A DNA stretch of 64,000 nt from NCBI GenBank assembly GCA_029261815.1, contig JAJDAQ010000179.1, positions 1 through 64,000 on the forward strand, read 5' to 3'. Of this stretch, positions 27,791-36,632 are shown piece after piece. The translations under genes and the position numbers were made by a program. This stretch comes from Deltaproteobacteria bacterium. GTDB lineage: Bacteria > Myxococcota_A > UBA9160 > UBA6930. Position 1 is the stretch's first letter. Every line of letters begins with the position of its first letter. The notes under the pieces were generated by a model, which was not told where the DNA came from, ran no database searches, and worked only from the letters and a program-made list of their open reading frames with translations.

Positions 27791-28763
27791 CGAGGCCTCT
27801 CACCTTCAGCGCGCGCCGCAGCACGTCGGCCAGGAACTCGTCGTAGGATCGCCCTTCCATCTCGGCCAGGATCGCGAACGAGCTGTCAGGGGCAAATGTC
27901 GGGAGCGGATTGATCTCGAGGAACATCGGGGCCCCGTCGGCCGCGCACTTGAAATCGACGCGTGCGAAGTCGCGGCAACGAAGCGCCTCGAAGGCGCGGA
28001 TGGCCTCCCGCTGGAGCGACCCCACCAGGTCCGCGTCGAGAACGCCCGGCGTCGTCCAGCGATCGCCATCCGCAGCGTGCAATCCAATGCCACTGTCGGC
28101 GTTGAGCGCACGCTGCAAGACCGGCAGCCCCTCGGCCGGTTCGTGGCCAACGATGCTGACCGTGTATTCGGCTCCCGGAAGGAACGGCTCGACCAGAGCG
28201 GGCTGATGATAGGTGTCGCAGACATGCCGTACAGCGGCTTCCAACTCGGCCCGGCCCGAGACGAGGGACCGGGCACCGATGCCCTTCGCGGTCCCCTCCC
28301 AGCGAGGCTTCACGAAGAGCGGGAACGCCTCAAAGAACGGATCCTCCCCGAGCCCCGCGGCATCCGACACCGAGCGGTGTCCGGCCACCAGAACGCCTGC
28401 GGCGCCGACCACATCGAGCGTCCAGGCCTTGTCGAGACTGAGGCTCTGGCTCAGTGCGTCGGACCCGAGGCACGGCACGCCGGCCATTTCGAGCAATACC
28501 GGTGCCCAAGCCTCCCGATTTCGCGGTCCGTAGCCCTCGGCGATGTTCCAGACGACATCCAATCCGGGCAGGCTCCCCTCGGCGATTCCCCGCAGCAGCG
28601 CGTGCGGGTTTCCGACCTCGACGGGGACATGGCCAGCGGCCCGAACGGCGTGGGCCAACGCCTCGACGGTTTCAACGGGCTCGTACTCGACATCGGCGTC
28701 AGGCGCCCCCTCAGGCGCCGACCCGAGCAGGTCGTAGACGAGTCCGATGTGGAGGCCGGGCAT
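27783..28763 (-). CDS. ATP-grasp ligase of the D-Ala-D-Ala ligase type
   Basis: 326 residues with a D-Ala-D-Ala-ligase-like fold: N-terminal domain (HIGLVYDLLGS...DVVWNIAEG), central domain with the nucleotide Lys/Glu segments (FPLFVKPRWEGTAKGIG and LVEPFLPGAEYTVSIVG), and the C-terminal Mg-binding FARVDFKCAADGAPMFLEINPLPTF. The family joins a carboxylate to an amine through an acyl phosphate. The N-terminal domain departs from true Ddl (no HGxxGEDG loop), so a different substrate is likely. The first gene of the minus-strand run, it overlaps the KamA-like gene by 8 nt and is divergent from the AbgT transporter. Confidence 0.86.
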   Translation of the reverse strand: MPGLHIGLVYDLLGSAPEGAPDADVEYEPVETVEALAHAVRAAGHVPVEVGNPHALLRGIAEGSLPGLDVVWNIAEGYGPRNREAWAPVLLEMAGVPCLGSDALSQSLSLDKAWTLDVVGAAGVLVAGHRSVSDAAGLGEDPFFEAFPLFVKPRWEGTAKGIGARSLVSGRAELEAAVRHVCDTYHQPALVEPFLPGAEYTVSIVGHEPAEGLPVLQRALNADSGIGLHAADGDRWTTPGVLDADLVGSLQREAIRAFEALRCRDFARVDFKCAADGAPMFLEINPLPTFAPDSSFAILAEMEGRSYDEFLADVLRRALKVRGLDG

Positions 28764-28779
28764 GGGCGCAGCCTACCAG

Positions 28780-28812
28780 GGACGTGCGGCACAACCACCG
28801 CGGACGTGCGGC
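28780..28812. repeat. 11-bp direct repeat, 22-bp period, in a divergent promoter region
   Basis: GGACGTGCGGC occurs at 28780-28790 and again at 28802-28812, exactly 22 bp (two helical turns) apart. It lies in the 80-bp gap between the ATP-grasp gene (leftward) and AbgT (rightward), so a regulator bound to both copies on one DNA face could control both units. It may be chance in GC-rich DNA. Confidence 0.45.
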
Positions 28813-28843
28813 GACTGCGTGCCGCCGCGTTACCCTGCCGGCC

Positions 28844-30367
28844 ATGTCGCTACTCGACCGCATCGAACGCGCCGGCAACGCCCTTCCCGATCCCTCCACG
28901 CTATTCGTCGTGGGCGCCCTGCTCGTGATGGTGCTGTCGCACGCGGCCGTCATCGCGGACTGGGAGGTCACGAAGACCGTCACCCGCGATGGCGCGCAGG
29001 TCGAAGAGACCGTGCGGGCGACCAGCCTGCTGACCGCGGACGGCCTGTACTGGGCGGTCAAGAGCATGGTGGTCAACTTCAAGGACTTCCCGCCGCTGGC
29101 CATCGTGTTGGTCGGCATGCTCGGGATCGGGCTCGCCGACAAGACTGGCTTGATCGGCGCGTTCCTGAAGGCGGCGTTGCTGGCCGTCCCGCCAAAGGCA
29201 CTCACACCTACCGTCTTCTTCCTCGGTGTCGTTTCTTCCTTGGCGCTGGATGCGGGCTATGTCGTGCTGCCACCGATTGCCGCCGCGCTCTATGCCGCGG
29301 TCGGACGCTCACCGCTCGCGGGGCTGGCCGCCGTATTCGCCGGCGTCGCGGCCGGCTTCAGCGCGAACCTCATGGTGACCAGCCTCGACGCGATCCTGGC
29401 CGGCTTCTCCCAAGCTGGCGCCCAGATCCTGGACCCGTCGTACGAAGTCGCACCCACGGCCAATCTGTACTTCATGATCGTGTCGACCTTCCTGCTGACC
29501 GGCGTCGGCTGGGGCGTGACCGCGTTGTGGGTCGAACCGCGACTCGCGACGAAATCCGCCGAAGACGGTGGGCCGGTCGAGGCTGCCCCTGAAGCGGATC
29601 AACGGCTGACCGAAACCGAGTCGCGCGGTCTTCGCATGGGTGGCCTCGCGGTCCTCGCGGTCCTTATCGTCTACGTCGCGGCCACCTGGATTCCGGGCGC
29701 GCCCTTCCACGGCGACGACGGCCGTTTCCCGCGCTGGGTCGCCGCCATCATCCCGCTCATCTTCCTGGGCTTCCTCGTTCCCGGACTGGTCTATGGGTTC
29801 TCGACCGGCCGCTTGAAGAATGACCGCGACATCGCGCAGGTGATGGGCGAGACGATGGCCGGGATGGGGCCCTACATCGTGCTGGCATTCTTCGCGGCCC
29901 AGTTCGTGGCCTACTTCAGCCACTCGGGGCTCGGCCAGATGCTGGCGATCACGGGCGGCCAGTTCCTCGCGAGCGCCGACCTCCCGACGCCGGTGCTGGT
30001 CCTCGCCTTCGTCGGCGTCGTCATGACCGGCAATCTGTTCATAGGGTCGATGTCGGCCAAGTACGCGTTCTTCGCACCCGTGTTCGTGCCCATGTTCATG
30101 ACCGTGGGCATCAGCCCCGAACTGACCCAGGCGGCCTACCGGGTTGGCGACTCCGTGACCAACGTGATCACGCCCCTCAACCCCTACATGGTCATCCTGC
30201 TCGTGTTTCTCCGACAATGGGTCCCCAAGGGCGGGATCGGGACGCTGATGGCCTTGATGGTTCCCTACGCGGTCGCCTTCGGTGTCGCCTGGAGTGTGCT
30301 GCTGGTCGTGTGGATCCAGCTTGGGATCCCGCTCGGTGAGGGCGGCCCCCTGACCTACACCCCGTAG
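28844..30367 (+). CDS. AbgT-family transporter
   Basis: 507-residue polytopic membrane protein of the AbgT family, known for p-aminobenzoyl-glutamate uptake and, in some members, sulfonamide efflux. It has about 11-12 helices. Family-type parts are GNALPDPSTLFVVGALLV at the N-terminus, GLADKTGLIGAFLK, a VAAGFSANLMVTSLDAILAG re-entrant segment and GDSVTNVITPLNPY near the end. I use the ATG at 28844, which gives the family N-terminus. No clear ribosome site is visible, so it may be leaderless or initiated weakly. It is divergent from the ATP-grasp/KamA unit and 52 nt before cstA. Confidence 0.9.
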   Translation: MSLLDRIERAGNALPDPSTLFVVGALLVMVLSHAAVIADWEVTKTVTRDGAQVEETVRATSLLTADGLYWAVKSMVVNFKDFPPLAIVLVGMLGIGLADKTGLIGAFLKAALLAVPPKALTPTVFFLGVVSSLALDAGYVVLPPIAAALYAAVGRSPLAGLAAVFAGVAAGFSANLMVTSLDAILAGFSQAGAQILDPSYEVAPTANLYFMIVSTFLLTGVGWGVTALWVEPRLATKSAEDGGPVEAAPEADQRLTETESRGLRMGGLAVLAVLIVYVAATWIPGAPFHGDDGRFPRWVAAIIPLIFLGFLVPGLVYGFSTGRLKNDRDIAQVMGETMAGMGPYIVLAFFAAQFVAYFSHSGLGQMLAITGGQFLASADLPTPVLVLAFVGVVMTGNLFIGSMSAKYAFFAPVFVPMFMTVGISPELTQAAYRVGDSVTNVITPLNPYMVILLVFLRQWVPKGGIGTLMALMVPYAVAFGVAWSVLLVVWIQLGIPLGEGGPLTYTP

Positions 30368-30419
30368 GCACGCGGCGACGCGAAGTGGGTATTCTCCCCG
30401 CGAATTCAGGGGAGGCGCC

Positions 30420-32096
30420 ATGAACGCTGCGGTTCTGGCTGTCGGCATCTTTGCCGTATTCGCGTTGGGCTACCGGTACTACGCTCGCTATCTCTCGACC
30501 GCGATTTTCGCGTTGGGCGATGACGATCCGGTGCCCTCGAAGGAGTTCGAGGACGGCATCGACTATGTGCCGACGCGAAAGGACGTCTTGTGGGGCCACC
30601 ACTTCACGTCGATCGCGGGCGCGGCGCCCATCGTCGGGCCGGCCATCGCCGTGATCTGGGGCTGGGTCCCCGCCCTCCTCTGGGTCACGATCGGGACCGT
30701 CATGATGGGGGCCGTCCACGACTTCTCGGCGTTGGTCATCAGCCTGCGCCACCGGGGCCGTTCGATCGGCGAGATCGCGGGCGAGGTCATCAGTCCCCGC
30801 GTGCGCACGCTCTTCTTGATCATCGTGTCGTTCCTGATCTGGATCGTCCTCGCCGTCTTCGCCTTCATCATCGGCACGCTCTTCACGAGCTATCCCGGCG
30901 CGATCTTTCCGATCAACATCCAGATCGCGGTTGCGATGGCGCTCGGCTGGTTGGTCTACAAGCGCGGCATCTCGATTCCGATGCCTTCGTTCGTGGCGTA
31001 CGGGATCCTGATCCTGGCCGTATTCCAGGGCAACGCGTTCGTCGAGGCGTTCCCCTGGATCGCCAACGTCACGGTGAGCCAGTGGGTCGTGATCCTGCTC
31101 GTCTACTCCTTCGTGGCTTCGGTGCTGCCGGTCTGGCTCCTGCTGCAGCCGCGCGACTACCTGAACGCGCACCAGCTCGTGACGGGCCTTGTCCTGCTCA
31201 CCGGCGGGCTGCTCGTCGCGCAACCTCAGATCGTGGCCCCCGCGATCAACCCGAACCCCGAGGGCGCGCCGCCCATGATCCCGTTCTTGTTCATCACCAT
31301 CGCGTGTGGCGCCATCTCCGGCTTTCACGGACTGGTGTCATCGGGCACGACCTCGAAGCAGATCGGCCGCGCCACCGACGCCAAGGCCATCGGCTTCGGC
31401 GGAATGCTAGGCGAGGGGTCCCTCGGCATGCTGGCGGTGCTCGCCTCGACCGCGGGCTTCGCGACCTTCGCGGACTGGCAGGTGCATTACTCAAGCTGGG
31501 GAGCCGCCAACGGACTCGGCGCCAAGTTGTCGGCCTTCGTGGATGGCGGCGCGTCGTTCGTCGCCGCCCTGGGCATTCCTGTCGAGATGGCGAGCACGTT
31601 CATTGCCACGATGGTAATCGCGTTCGCGGCCACCTCCCTGGACACGGGCGCCCGCATCCAGCGACTCGTCATTTCGGAACTCGCCGAGGCCTACGACTTC
31701 AAGCCGCTGCAGAATCGTTATGTCGCCGGGGCAGTGGGCATCTCGGCGGCCCTGCTCCTCGCCGTGACCCAGGCCGACGGCAAGGGCGGCTTGATCCTGT
31801 GGCCGCTGTTCGGCACGACCAACCAGCTGGTCGCCGGTGTGACGCTGCTGGTCGTGTCCGTATGGCTCAAGCGTCAAGGCAAGCCCGTCGTCTACACGCT
31901 CGTCCCGATGATCCTCGTCGCCACGGCCACGGTCTTCGCGATGCTGGGCGAAGTCGCCGGCTATTTCCGCCACTGGGAGGACCAATGGCTGCTGGCAATC
32001 TCGGGTGCGACGATCCTGATCCTTGACCTCTGGGTGGTGGGAGAAGGGCTCAAGGTGCTGCGCGATGCGACGCCGCCGCCGGCCAGAACCGCATGA
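30420..32096 (+). CDS. cstA: CstA-family carbon starvation protein (peptide/pyruvate transporter)
   Basis: 558-residue inner-membrane protein with about 16 helices. The CstA N-terminal signature is present: YRYYARYLS, DYVPTRKDVLWGHHFTSIAGAAPIVGPAIAV (split here as VPTRKDVLWGHHF and SIAGAAPIVGPA), and later SGFHGLVSSGTTSKQ. Known members import peptides or pyruvate under carbon limitation. Strong ribosome site GGGGAGG before the ATG. Shorter than E. coli CstA (about 700) but typical of the 'carbon starvation CstA family' in other phyla. Its stop overlaps the hexosaminidase start by 4 nt. Confidence 0.93.
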   Translation: MNAAVLAVGIFAVFALGYRYYARYLSTAIFALGDDDPVPSKEFEDGIDYVPTRKDVLWGHHFTSIAGAAPIVGPAIAVIWGWVPALLWVTIGTVMMGAVHDFSALVISLRHRGRSIGEIAGEVISPRVRTLFLIIVSFLIWIVLAVFAFIIGTLFTSYPGAIFPINIQIAVAMALGWLVYKRGISIPMPSFVAYGILILAVFQGNAFVEAFPWIANVTVSQWVVILLVYSFVASVLPVWLLLQPRDYLNAHQLVTGLVLLTGGLLVAQPQIVAPAINPNPEGAPPMIPFLFITIACGAISGFHGLVSSGTTSKQIGRATDAKAIGFGGMLGEGSLGMLAVLASTAGFATFADWQVHYSSWGAANGLGAKLSAFVDGGASFVAALGIPVEMASTFIATMVIAFAATSLDTGARIQRLVISELAEAYDFKPLQNRYVAGAVGISAALLLAVTQADGKGGLILWPLFGTTNQLVAGVTLLVVSVWLKRQGKPVVYTLVPMILVATATVFAMLGEVAGYFRHWEDQWLLAISGATILILDLWVVGEGLKVLRDATPPPARTA

Positions 32097-33886
32097 GCGA
32101 TTGGATCCTGTTCCCGCAGCCGAAACGGATCGAGGAGCTTTCGGGCGATGGACCCGCGTGCGGCACGCCGCCTGCGGTGCGAACGGACGCGACGCTGCCT
32201 CCCGAGGCATTCACCCTCGACACCCTCGGAGACCGGCCGGAGATCGTCCACGCCGACGCGCGGGGCCTCCGCTACGCGACCACATTGCTCGCGCAACTTG
32301 AGGCGCAATGCGAGCGCCCGCTCCCACGGGTCCAGATCGAGGACGCGCCTGATTTCCCCGTGCGCGGCTACATGCTCGACATCAGTCGTGACCGTGTCCC
32401 GACGCGAGAACAGCTCGAACGCCTCGTCGGCCAGCTCGCGCTCTTCCGGATCAACCATCTACAGCTCTACACCGAGCACACCTTCGCGTATCGGGACCAC
32501 GAGACGGTGTGGGCCGACGCTTCTCCCATGACGGTCGACGACGTGCGCTGGCTCGACCGGGCGTGCGCGCAGCACGACATGGAGCTGTGCGCGAATCAGA
32601 ACACCTTCGGACACATGGGGCGCTGGCTCGAACACCCGGACTACAACGCCCGTGCCGAGACGCCGGACGGCTTCACCACCAAACACGGCATCACGTTGAG
32701 TGCCAACTGCCTGGCACCAACCGACGAGAACGCCGACTTCGCAGTCGACCTCTGCCTCGAACTCCTGGCCTGTCACACGAGTCAGCGCATCAACATCGGA
32801 TGCGACGAGACCTTTGAACTCGGACGCGGTGCCAGCGCGGCCGAGGTCGCGAAGCGAGGCAAGAGCACGGTCTATCTCGAGCATCTGGGCCGCCTCATCG
32901 CTCGCTTGCACGCGCGCGGGCACCCGGTGCTCTTCTGGGGCGACATCTTGCGCGGGCACCCGGAACTGGTGTCTCGGCTCCCGCGCGAGAACACGATTGC
33001 GTTGGCCTGGCACTACGAGGCGCCGCAGGAAGACGCCCAGCTTCCCGACAGCCTCAAGGCGATCCTCGAGGAGATCGGCATCGAGATGTCTGAGGCCTCG
33101 ATGCGCGGCTTCCAGGCCCACGTCGACAGCTTCGTCGAGGCCGGACTTCCCTACTGGGTCTGCCCAGGCACCTCGACGTGGAACACGTTGATCGGGCGGC
33201 TCGCGAATGCGCGCGGAAACCTGCTCGATGCAGCCGAGACGGGGCGCGCAAACGGCGCGAGCGGCTACCTGATCACGGACTGGGGCGACAACGGCCACAT
33301 GCAACCCCCGAGCGTGAGCCTGCCACCGCTGGCCTACGGTGCCGCCGTCTCCTGGGGAATCGATGCAAACCGCGACGCGGATCCGGCGGGCTTTCTCGAC
33401 CGCTTCGTTTTCGACGATCCGACTGGAACCCTCGGCGCCGCGTTGAACCGAATGGGCGCCCTCCACGACGCAACGGGCAAGCACGCCATGAACGGCAGCC
33501 CGCTGTTCACCGATCTCGTTCCGGCTGGCATGCTCGGGAGCATGGGCGAACCCGCGGCCGACGCCGTCGCCCAGGTGATCGCGGCACTCGACAAGATTCG
33601 GGACGACCTTTCCACCGCCCGTCCCTCGGCGCCCGACGGCGAAGTCGTGGTTCGCGAACTCCGGCAGGCCGTGCGCCTGGCACGCCATGGCGCCTACCGG
33701 ATCGCGCGAGCTGCCGGTTTCCCTTGCCCGACGGATGCCGCGCTGCGTGAAGACCTCGAAGCCGGGATCGCGGAGCAAGCCGCGTGCTGGCTGTTGCGAA
33801 GTCGTCCCGGAGGGCTCCGCGAGAGCCTTGCCAGGCTCGAGAAGACGCTCGCCGACTACGCCGACAACACCGGCTACGACGCCTAA
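32093..33886 (+). CDS. GH20-type β-N-acetylhexosaminidase-like glycosidase
   Basis: 597 residues. A short N-terminal GH20b-like α/β domain (ends about 85) precedes the TIM barrel with FPVRGYMLDISRDRVPT (about 90-106). The catalytic Asp-Glu pair lies in NIGCDETFELG (about 241-251). WNTLIGR and LITDWGDNG later in the barrel should line the sugar site. No signal peptide is visible, so it is cytosolic and would act on imported sugars or recycled peptidoglycan GlcNAc. It is coupled to cstA by an ATGA overlap. Its stop overlaps the convergent hydrolase gene by 4 nt. Confidence 0.85.
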   Translation: MSDWILFPQPKRIEELSGDGPACGTPPAVRTDATLPPEAFTLDTLGDRPEIVHADARGLRYATTLLAQLEAQCERPLPRVQIEDAPDFPVRGYMLDISRDRVPTREQLERLVGQLALFRINHLQLYTEHTFAYRDHETVWADASPMTVDDVRWLDRACAQHDMELCANQNTFGHMGRWLEHPDYNARAETPDGFTTKHGITLSANCLAPTDENADFAVDLCLELLACHTSQRINIGCDETFELGRGASAAEVAKRGKSTVYLEHLGRLIARLHARGHPVLFWGDILRGHPELVSRLPRENTIALAWHYEAPQEDAQLPDSLKAILEEIGIEMSEASMRGFQAHVDSFVEAGLPYWVCPGTSTWNTLIGRLANARGNLLDAAETGRANGASGYLITDWGDNGHMQPPSVSLPPLAYGAAVSWGIDANRDADPAGFLDRFVFDDPTGTLGAALNRMGALHDATGKHAMNGSPLFTDLVPAGMLGSMGEPAADAVAQVIAALDKIRDDLSTARPSAPDGEVVVRELRQAVRLARHGAYRIARAAGFPCPTDAALREDLEAGIAEQAACWLLRSRPGGLRESLARLEKTLADYADNTGYDA

Positions 33887-35310
33887 CGAAACCGCGTCAA
33901 CGGCAGGGGCTTGGCCGCTGCCAACAAGCTCGCCTCGAGGTGGGCATCGATGCGCGCACGAAGCGCGTCATCGCCGTGCCGGACCAGGTGACTGCCCGGA
34001 TACCAGTGCATCCCCGGCTCGCCCCAATGCGCCCAGAGCGCCTCCGCATGCGAAGGTGGGCAGATGCGGTCGGCCAGCCCCCCGACGATCAATCGCCCTT
34101 CGGGTGCCACCCGCGGCTGGTGCCCCAGGATCGCATGCGGCGTAAAGACCTCGGCGAGCAGCGCGTCGTCAAAACCGACCGTGTCCAGTTCGCGCCGGCG
34201 CGCCGGCGAAGTATCGCGACGCACCAGTTCGGCCAGACGGACCGCCGGGATCATCGGAACCACCGTGGCCAGCCCACGCTCCACGCTGGCGAACAGCGCC
34301 GCGGTATAGGCGCCCAGGCTGACGCCGAGAACCCCGACCGCGGGGGCCCCTTGGCCCCGCGCCCAACCCGCAAGCCGTCGCAACTCCCAGACCGCCTGGC
34401 CGAACGCGGCGTTGGTCATCAGCGGATGACCATCAAGGAACCCTTGTCCCGGGAGCCGACCGACCGTCCGACGGCCGTGGAACGGCAGTGTGACCTGCAC
34501 GACGTCGAGGCCCAGCGCGTGTAAACGCTGCGAGGCGAACAGGCGGGCGTCGAGCGACGGGACTCCCCCGGCAAGGCCGTGAACACAGAGAAGTGTCGGC
34601 CGCGGTCCATCGGGATGTCGAAGGCAGGTCGCCTGGGCGATCCGGTTGGGCGCGAGATCGAGGTAGGCCTCGCGGATCTCGGGATCGATCGGCTCGAACT
34701 CGCTCTCGAACGACAGCTCCTCGACGGCGCCCAGAATCGGGACGGTGCGCCGAGCGACGTGCACCTTCTCCAAGGCGGGCGGGAGCGGGAATGCGCGTGC
34801 CGGATCTGCAGCCAGATCTTCCGCCCGATAACGGGCGGCCGCGGCGCGCACGTCATCGACCACTTCGTGTGCGAGCGGCCCGCCCGACAGCCGTTGCTGG
34901 ATCTGCCAACTCGCGAGCAGCCCCGAGTCCGCCGCGATCGCGGCCCGGGTCGCAAAACCAGCCGGCGTCGCGTCCACTCGCCCCGAGACCGGCTCCGAGT
35001 TCCCGGTCTCCGCCGAAGCGCGTGTGGCGCGATCGATGACCCAGGCGCCCGAGCCCAGCGCAAGAAGACCGGCGAGCGCACTACTCGTCCAGGCGGCCAG
35101 ACCCGCACCGCCCAGTGCGAGCACACCCACGACCAACCACTGCGGCGGCCGCCGGGCGGGCACACCGGATCGCGCCTCGAAGCCGAGCGCGGTCAGGACC
35201 GCCGCAAGCGGCACCAGGAGCCATGCTGCAGGAGTTCCCGCCCACCACGACGACACCCAGAGACCTGCAGAAGCTGCGAGGAGGACGTTCGCGTCGGAGC
35301 GCGCGGTCAT
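33883..35310 (-). CDS. membrane-anchored α/β-hydrolase
   Basis: 475 residues. The first about 110 contain three hydrophobic helices (AGLWVSSWWAG..., PPQWLVVGVLALGG, ALAGLLALGSG). The rest is an α/β-hydrolase fold with oxyanion-type CVHGLAGG, nucleophile Ser in GVSLGAY (about residue 329), Asp in GGLADRICPP and His in YPGSHLV. The catalytic domain is probably cytosolic or periplasmic at the membrane. I place the start at the ATG (35310), which overlaps the phosphatase stop by 4 nt. The substrate is unknown; the family includes esterases and peptidases. Confidence 0.85.
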   Translation of the reverse strand: MTARSDANVLLAASAGLWVSSWWAGTPAAWLLVPLAAVLTALGFEARSGVPARRPPQWLVVGVLALGGAGLAAWTSSALAGLLALGSGAWVIDRATRASAETGNSEPVSGRVDATPAGFATRAAIAADSGLLASWQIQQRLSGGPLAHEVVDDVRAAAARYRAEDLAADPARAFPLPPALEKVHVARRTVPILGAVEELSFESEFEPIDPEIREAYLDLAPNRIAQATCLRHPDGPRPTLLCVHGLAGGVPSLDARLFASQRLHALGLDVVQVTLPFHGRRTVGRLPGQGFLDGHPLMTNAAFGQAVWELRRLAGWARGQGAPAVGVLGVSLGAYTAALFASVERGLATVVPMIPAVRLAELVRRDTSPARRRELDTVGFDDALLAEVFTPHAILGHQPRVAPEGRLIVGGLADRICPPSHAEALWAHWGEPGMHWYPGSHLVRHGDDALRARIDAHLEASLLAAAKPLPLTRFR

Positions 35311-35876
35311 AGCACCACCTTTTCTTCGGATGCCGCGACCGTGACGCCATCGGCCCACCAGAAACATTCGGCATTGCCCAGCTTCAGTCCGGGTCGCAAT
35401 GACCGCAAAAGGCCAAGGTGCGCGACGACCAGCACTGGATCGGTACCGACGTCGGATGTCTGCCGACCGAGAGCGGCCAGTGCGCGACCGCGCATCAGGG
35501 CCCGGCTCTCGGCCCCACCTGGCCGCACATGGTCGTCACCGGCGCGGAAACGTGCGTACTCATCGGGCCAGCGCGCTTCGATCTCGGCATGAGGGCGCCC
35601 GCCCCACTCCCCCACGTCGAGTTCGCGGAGGCCAGGCTCCTGCACCGGCGTCATGCCGAGGGCCCGCCCCAACACAGTGGCCGTCTCGGCCGCACGCGCC
35701 AGGTCGCTCGTCACGAGACGCGCGAAGCGCGGGAGCTCGGCCGCAGCCAGACGTTCTCCCAGTTGCTGCGCTTGCTCGCGGCCCTGGGCCGACAGCGGCG
35801 AGTCGGTCTGTCCCTGCCAGCGGCCGAGGGCGTTCATCTCGGACTGTGCATGGCGAACGAAGAAGATCGGAGTCAC
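35307..35876 (-). CDS. histidine phosphatase (phosphoglycerate mutase-like)
   Basis: 189 residues of the branch 1 histidine phosphatase superfamily. The phospho-acceptor loop is FVRHAQSEMN at residues 6-15 (RHA in place of the usual RHG). The second His is in VVAHLGLLRSL, and Glu in LRELDVGEWGG. These phosphatases act on sugar phosphates, α-ribazole phosphate or nucleotides. The start is the GTG at 35876, which gives MTPIFFVRH; the ribosome site is weak. It is coupled to the α/β-hydrolase gene (4-nt overlap), so both may act on one metabolite. Confidence 0.87.
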   Translation of the reverse strand: MTPIFFVRHAQSEMNALGRWQGQTDSPLSAQGREQAQQLGERLAAAELPRFARLVTSDLARAAETATVLGRALGMTPVQEPGLRELDVGEWGGRPHAEIEARWPDEYARFRAGDDHVRPGGAESRALMRGRALAALGRQTSDVGTDPVLVVAHLGLLRSLRPGLKLGNAECFWWADGVTVAASEEKVVL

Positions 35877-35929
35877 GCAACGAGGGTAGAGAGTCCCCTC
35901 GCGCGCCGCCGCTCGCGCAACAAACCGGC

Positions 35930-35955
35930 GAAACCTGCGCGCTGTTCGTTTCGTA
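35930..35955 (+). promoter_or_regulatory. ECF-type promoter candidate upstream of the sigma factor gene
   Basis: GAAACC (35930-35935), 16-bp spacer, CGTA (35952-35955). This is the form and spacing typical of ECF sigma promoters (AAC at -35, CGT at -10). It lies 23 nt ahead of the start codon of the sigma factor gene, so autoregulation is possible. Confidence 0.35.
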
Positions 35956-35978
35956 GGGCCGGACAGGAGGATGAAACC

Positions 35979-36593
35979 ATGCCGAGACGCGAACCCGCCC
36001 TGCACCCGAGGAGCCCGCTCGACGGCGTGGCGCTCGCGCCCTTGGCGCCGCAGGTCGTCCCCCGGGAGGAATCGCGAGCAAACTCGGCCCCGGACTTCGG
36101 CGAGAAGATGTTTTCGATGCAGCCCCGCATGGTCGCCGTCGCGATGCGCATCACGCGTGACGCCGAGGCCGCCAGCGACGTTGTCCAGGCGGCCTTCGAG
36201 AAGGCGCTGCGCAAGGCGGACCAGTTCCGCGGCGATGCGTTGTTGTCGACCTGGCTCCATCGCATCGTCGTCAATGAAGCGTTGATGTGGCTTCGCGGCG
36301 AACGACGGCGCACCGAGCGCTTCACGCCGGTCGCGGACCCCGCCGTCTTTGCGACCACCAGCCTTCGGGCTCCGGCCGACGACCAGATGGCGGCAGGCGA
36401 GGACGAAATCCGCGTTCGCCGCGCACTCGCACGGTTGCGGCCGGAAGAACGCGACCTGCTCGAATGCTGTGGACTCGAGGACGAGAGCTACCGCGCGTAC
36501 GGCCAACGGCGAGGACTCCACCCTGCTGCGGTCAAGAGCCGAGCATTCCGGGCACGCAAGCAGATGCGGGCCCTGCTCGAAGCCTCTGGCTGA
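35979..36593 (+). CDS. ECF-like RNA polymerase sigma factor
   Basis: 204 residues. After a 40-residue low-complexity N-terminus, sigma region 2 spans about 45-110 (AMRITRDAEAASDVVQAAFEKAL, STWLHRIVVNEALMWLR) and region 4 about 140-200 (LARLRPEERDLLECCGLEDESY...RGLHPAAVKSRAFRARKQM). Region 3 is absent, as in ECF (group 4) factors. The ribosome site AGGAGG is 8 nt before the ATG. No anti-sigma gene adjoins it (the next gene is a Na+/H+ antiporter), so control may act by transcription or by a distant regulator. Confidence 0.9.
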   Translation: MPRREPALHPRSPLDGVALAPLAPQVVPREESRANSAPDFGEKMFSMQPRMVAVAMRITRDAEAASDVVQAAFEKALRKADQFRGDALLSTWLHRIVVNEALMWLRGERRRTERFTPVADPAVFATTSLRAPADDQMAAGEDEIRVRRALARLRPEERDLLECCGLEDESYRAYGQRRGLHPAAVKSRAFRARKQMRALLEASG

Positions 36594-36632
36594 CCGAGCT
36601 TTCAGCCGGGGCGCGGGTTAGGCTCCGCGGCA

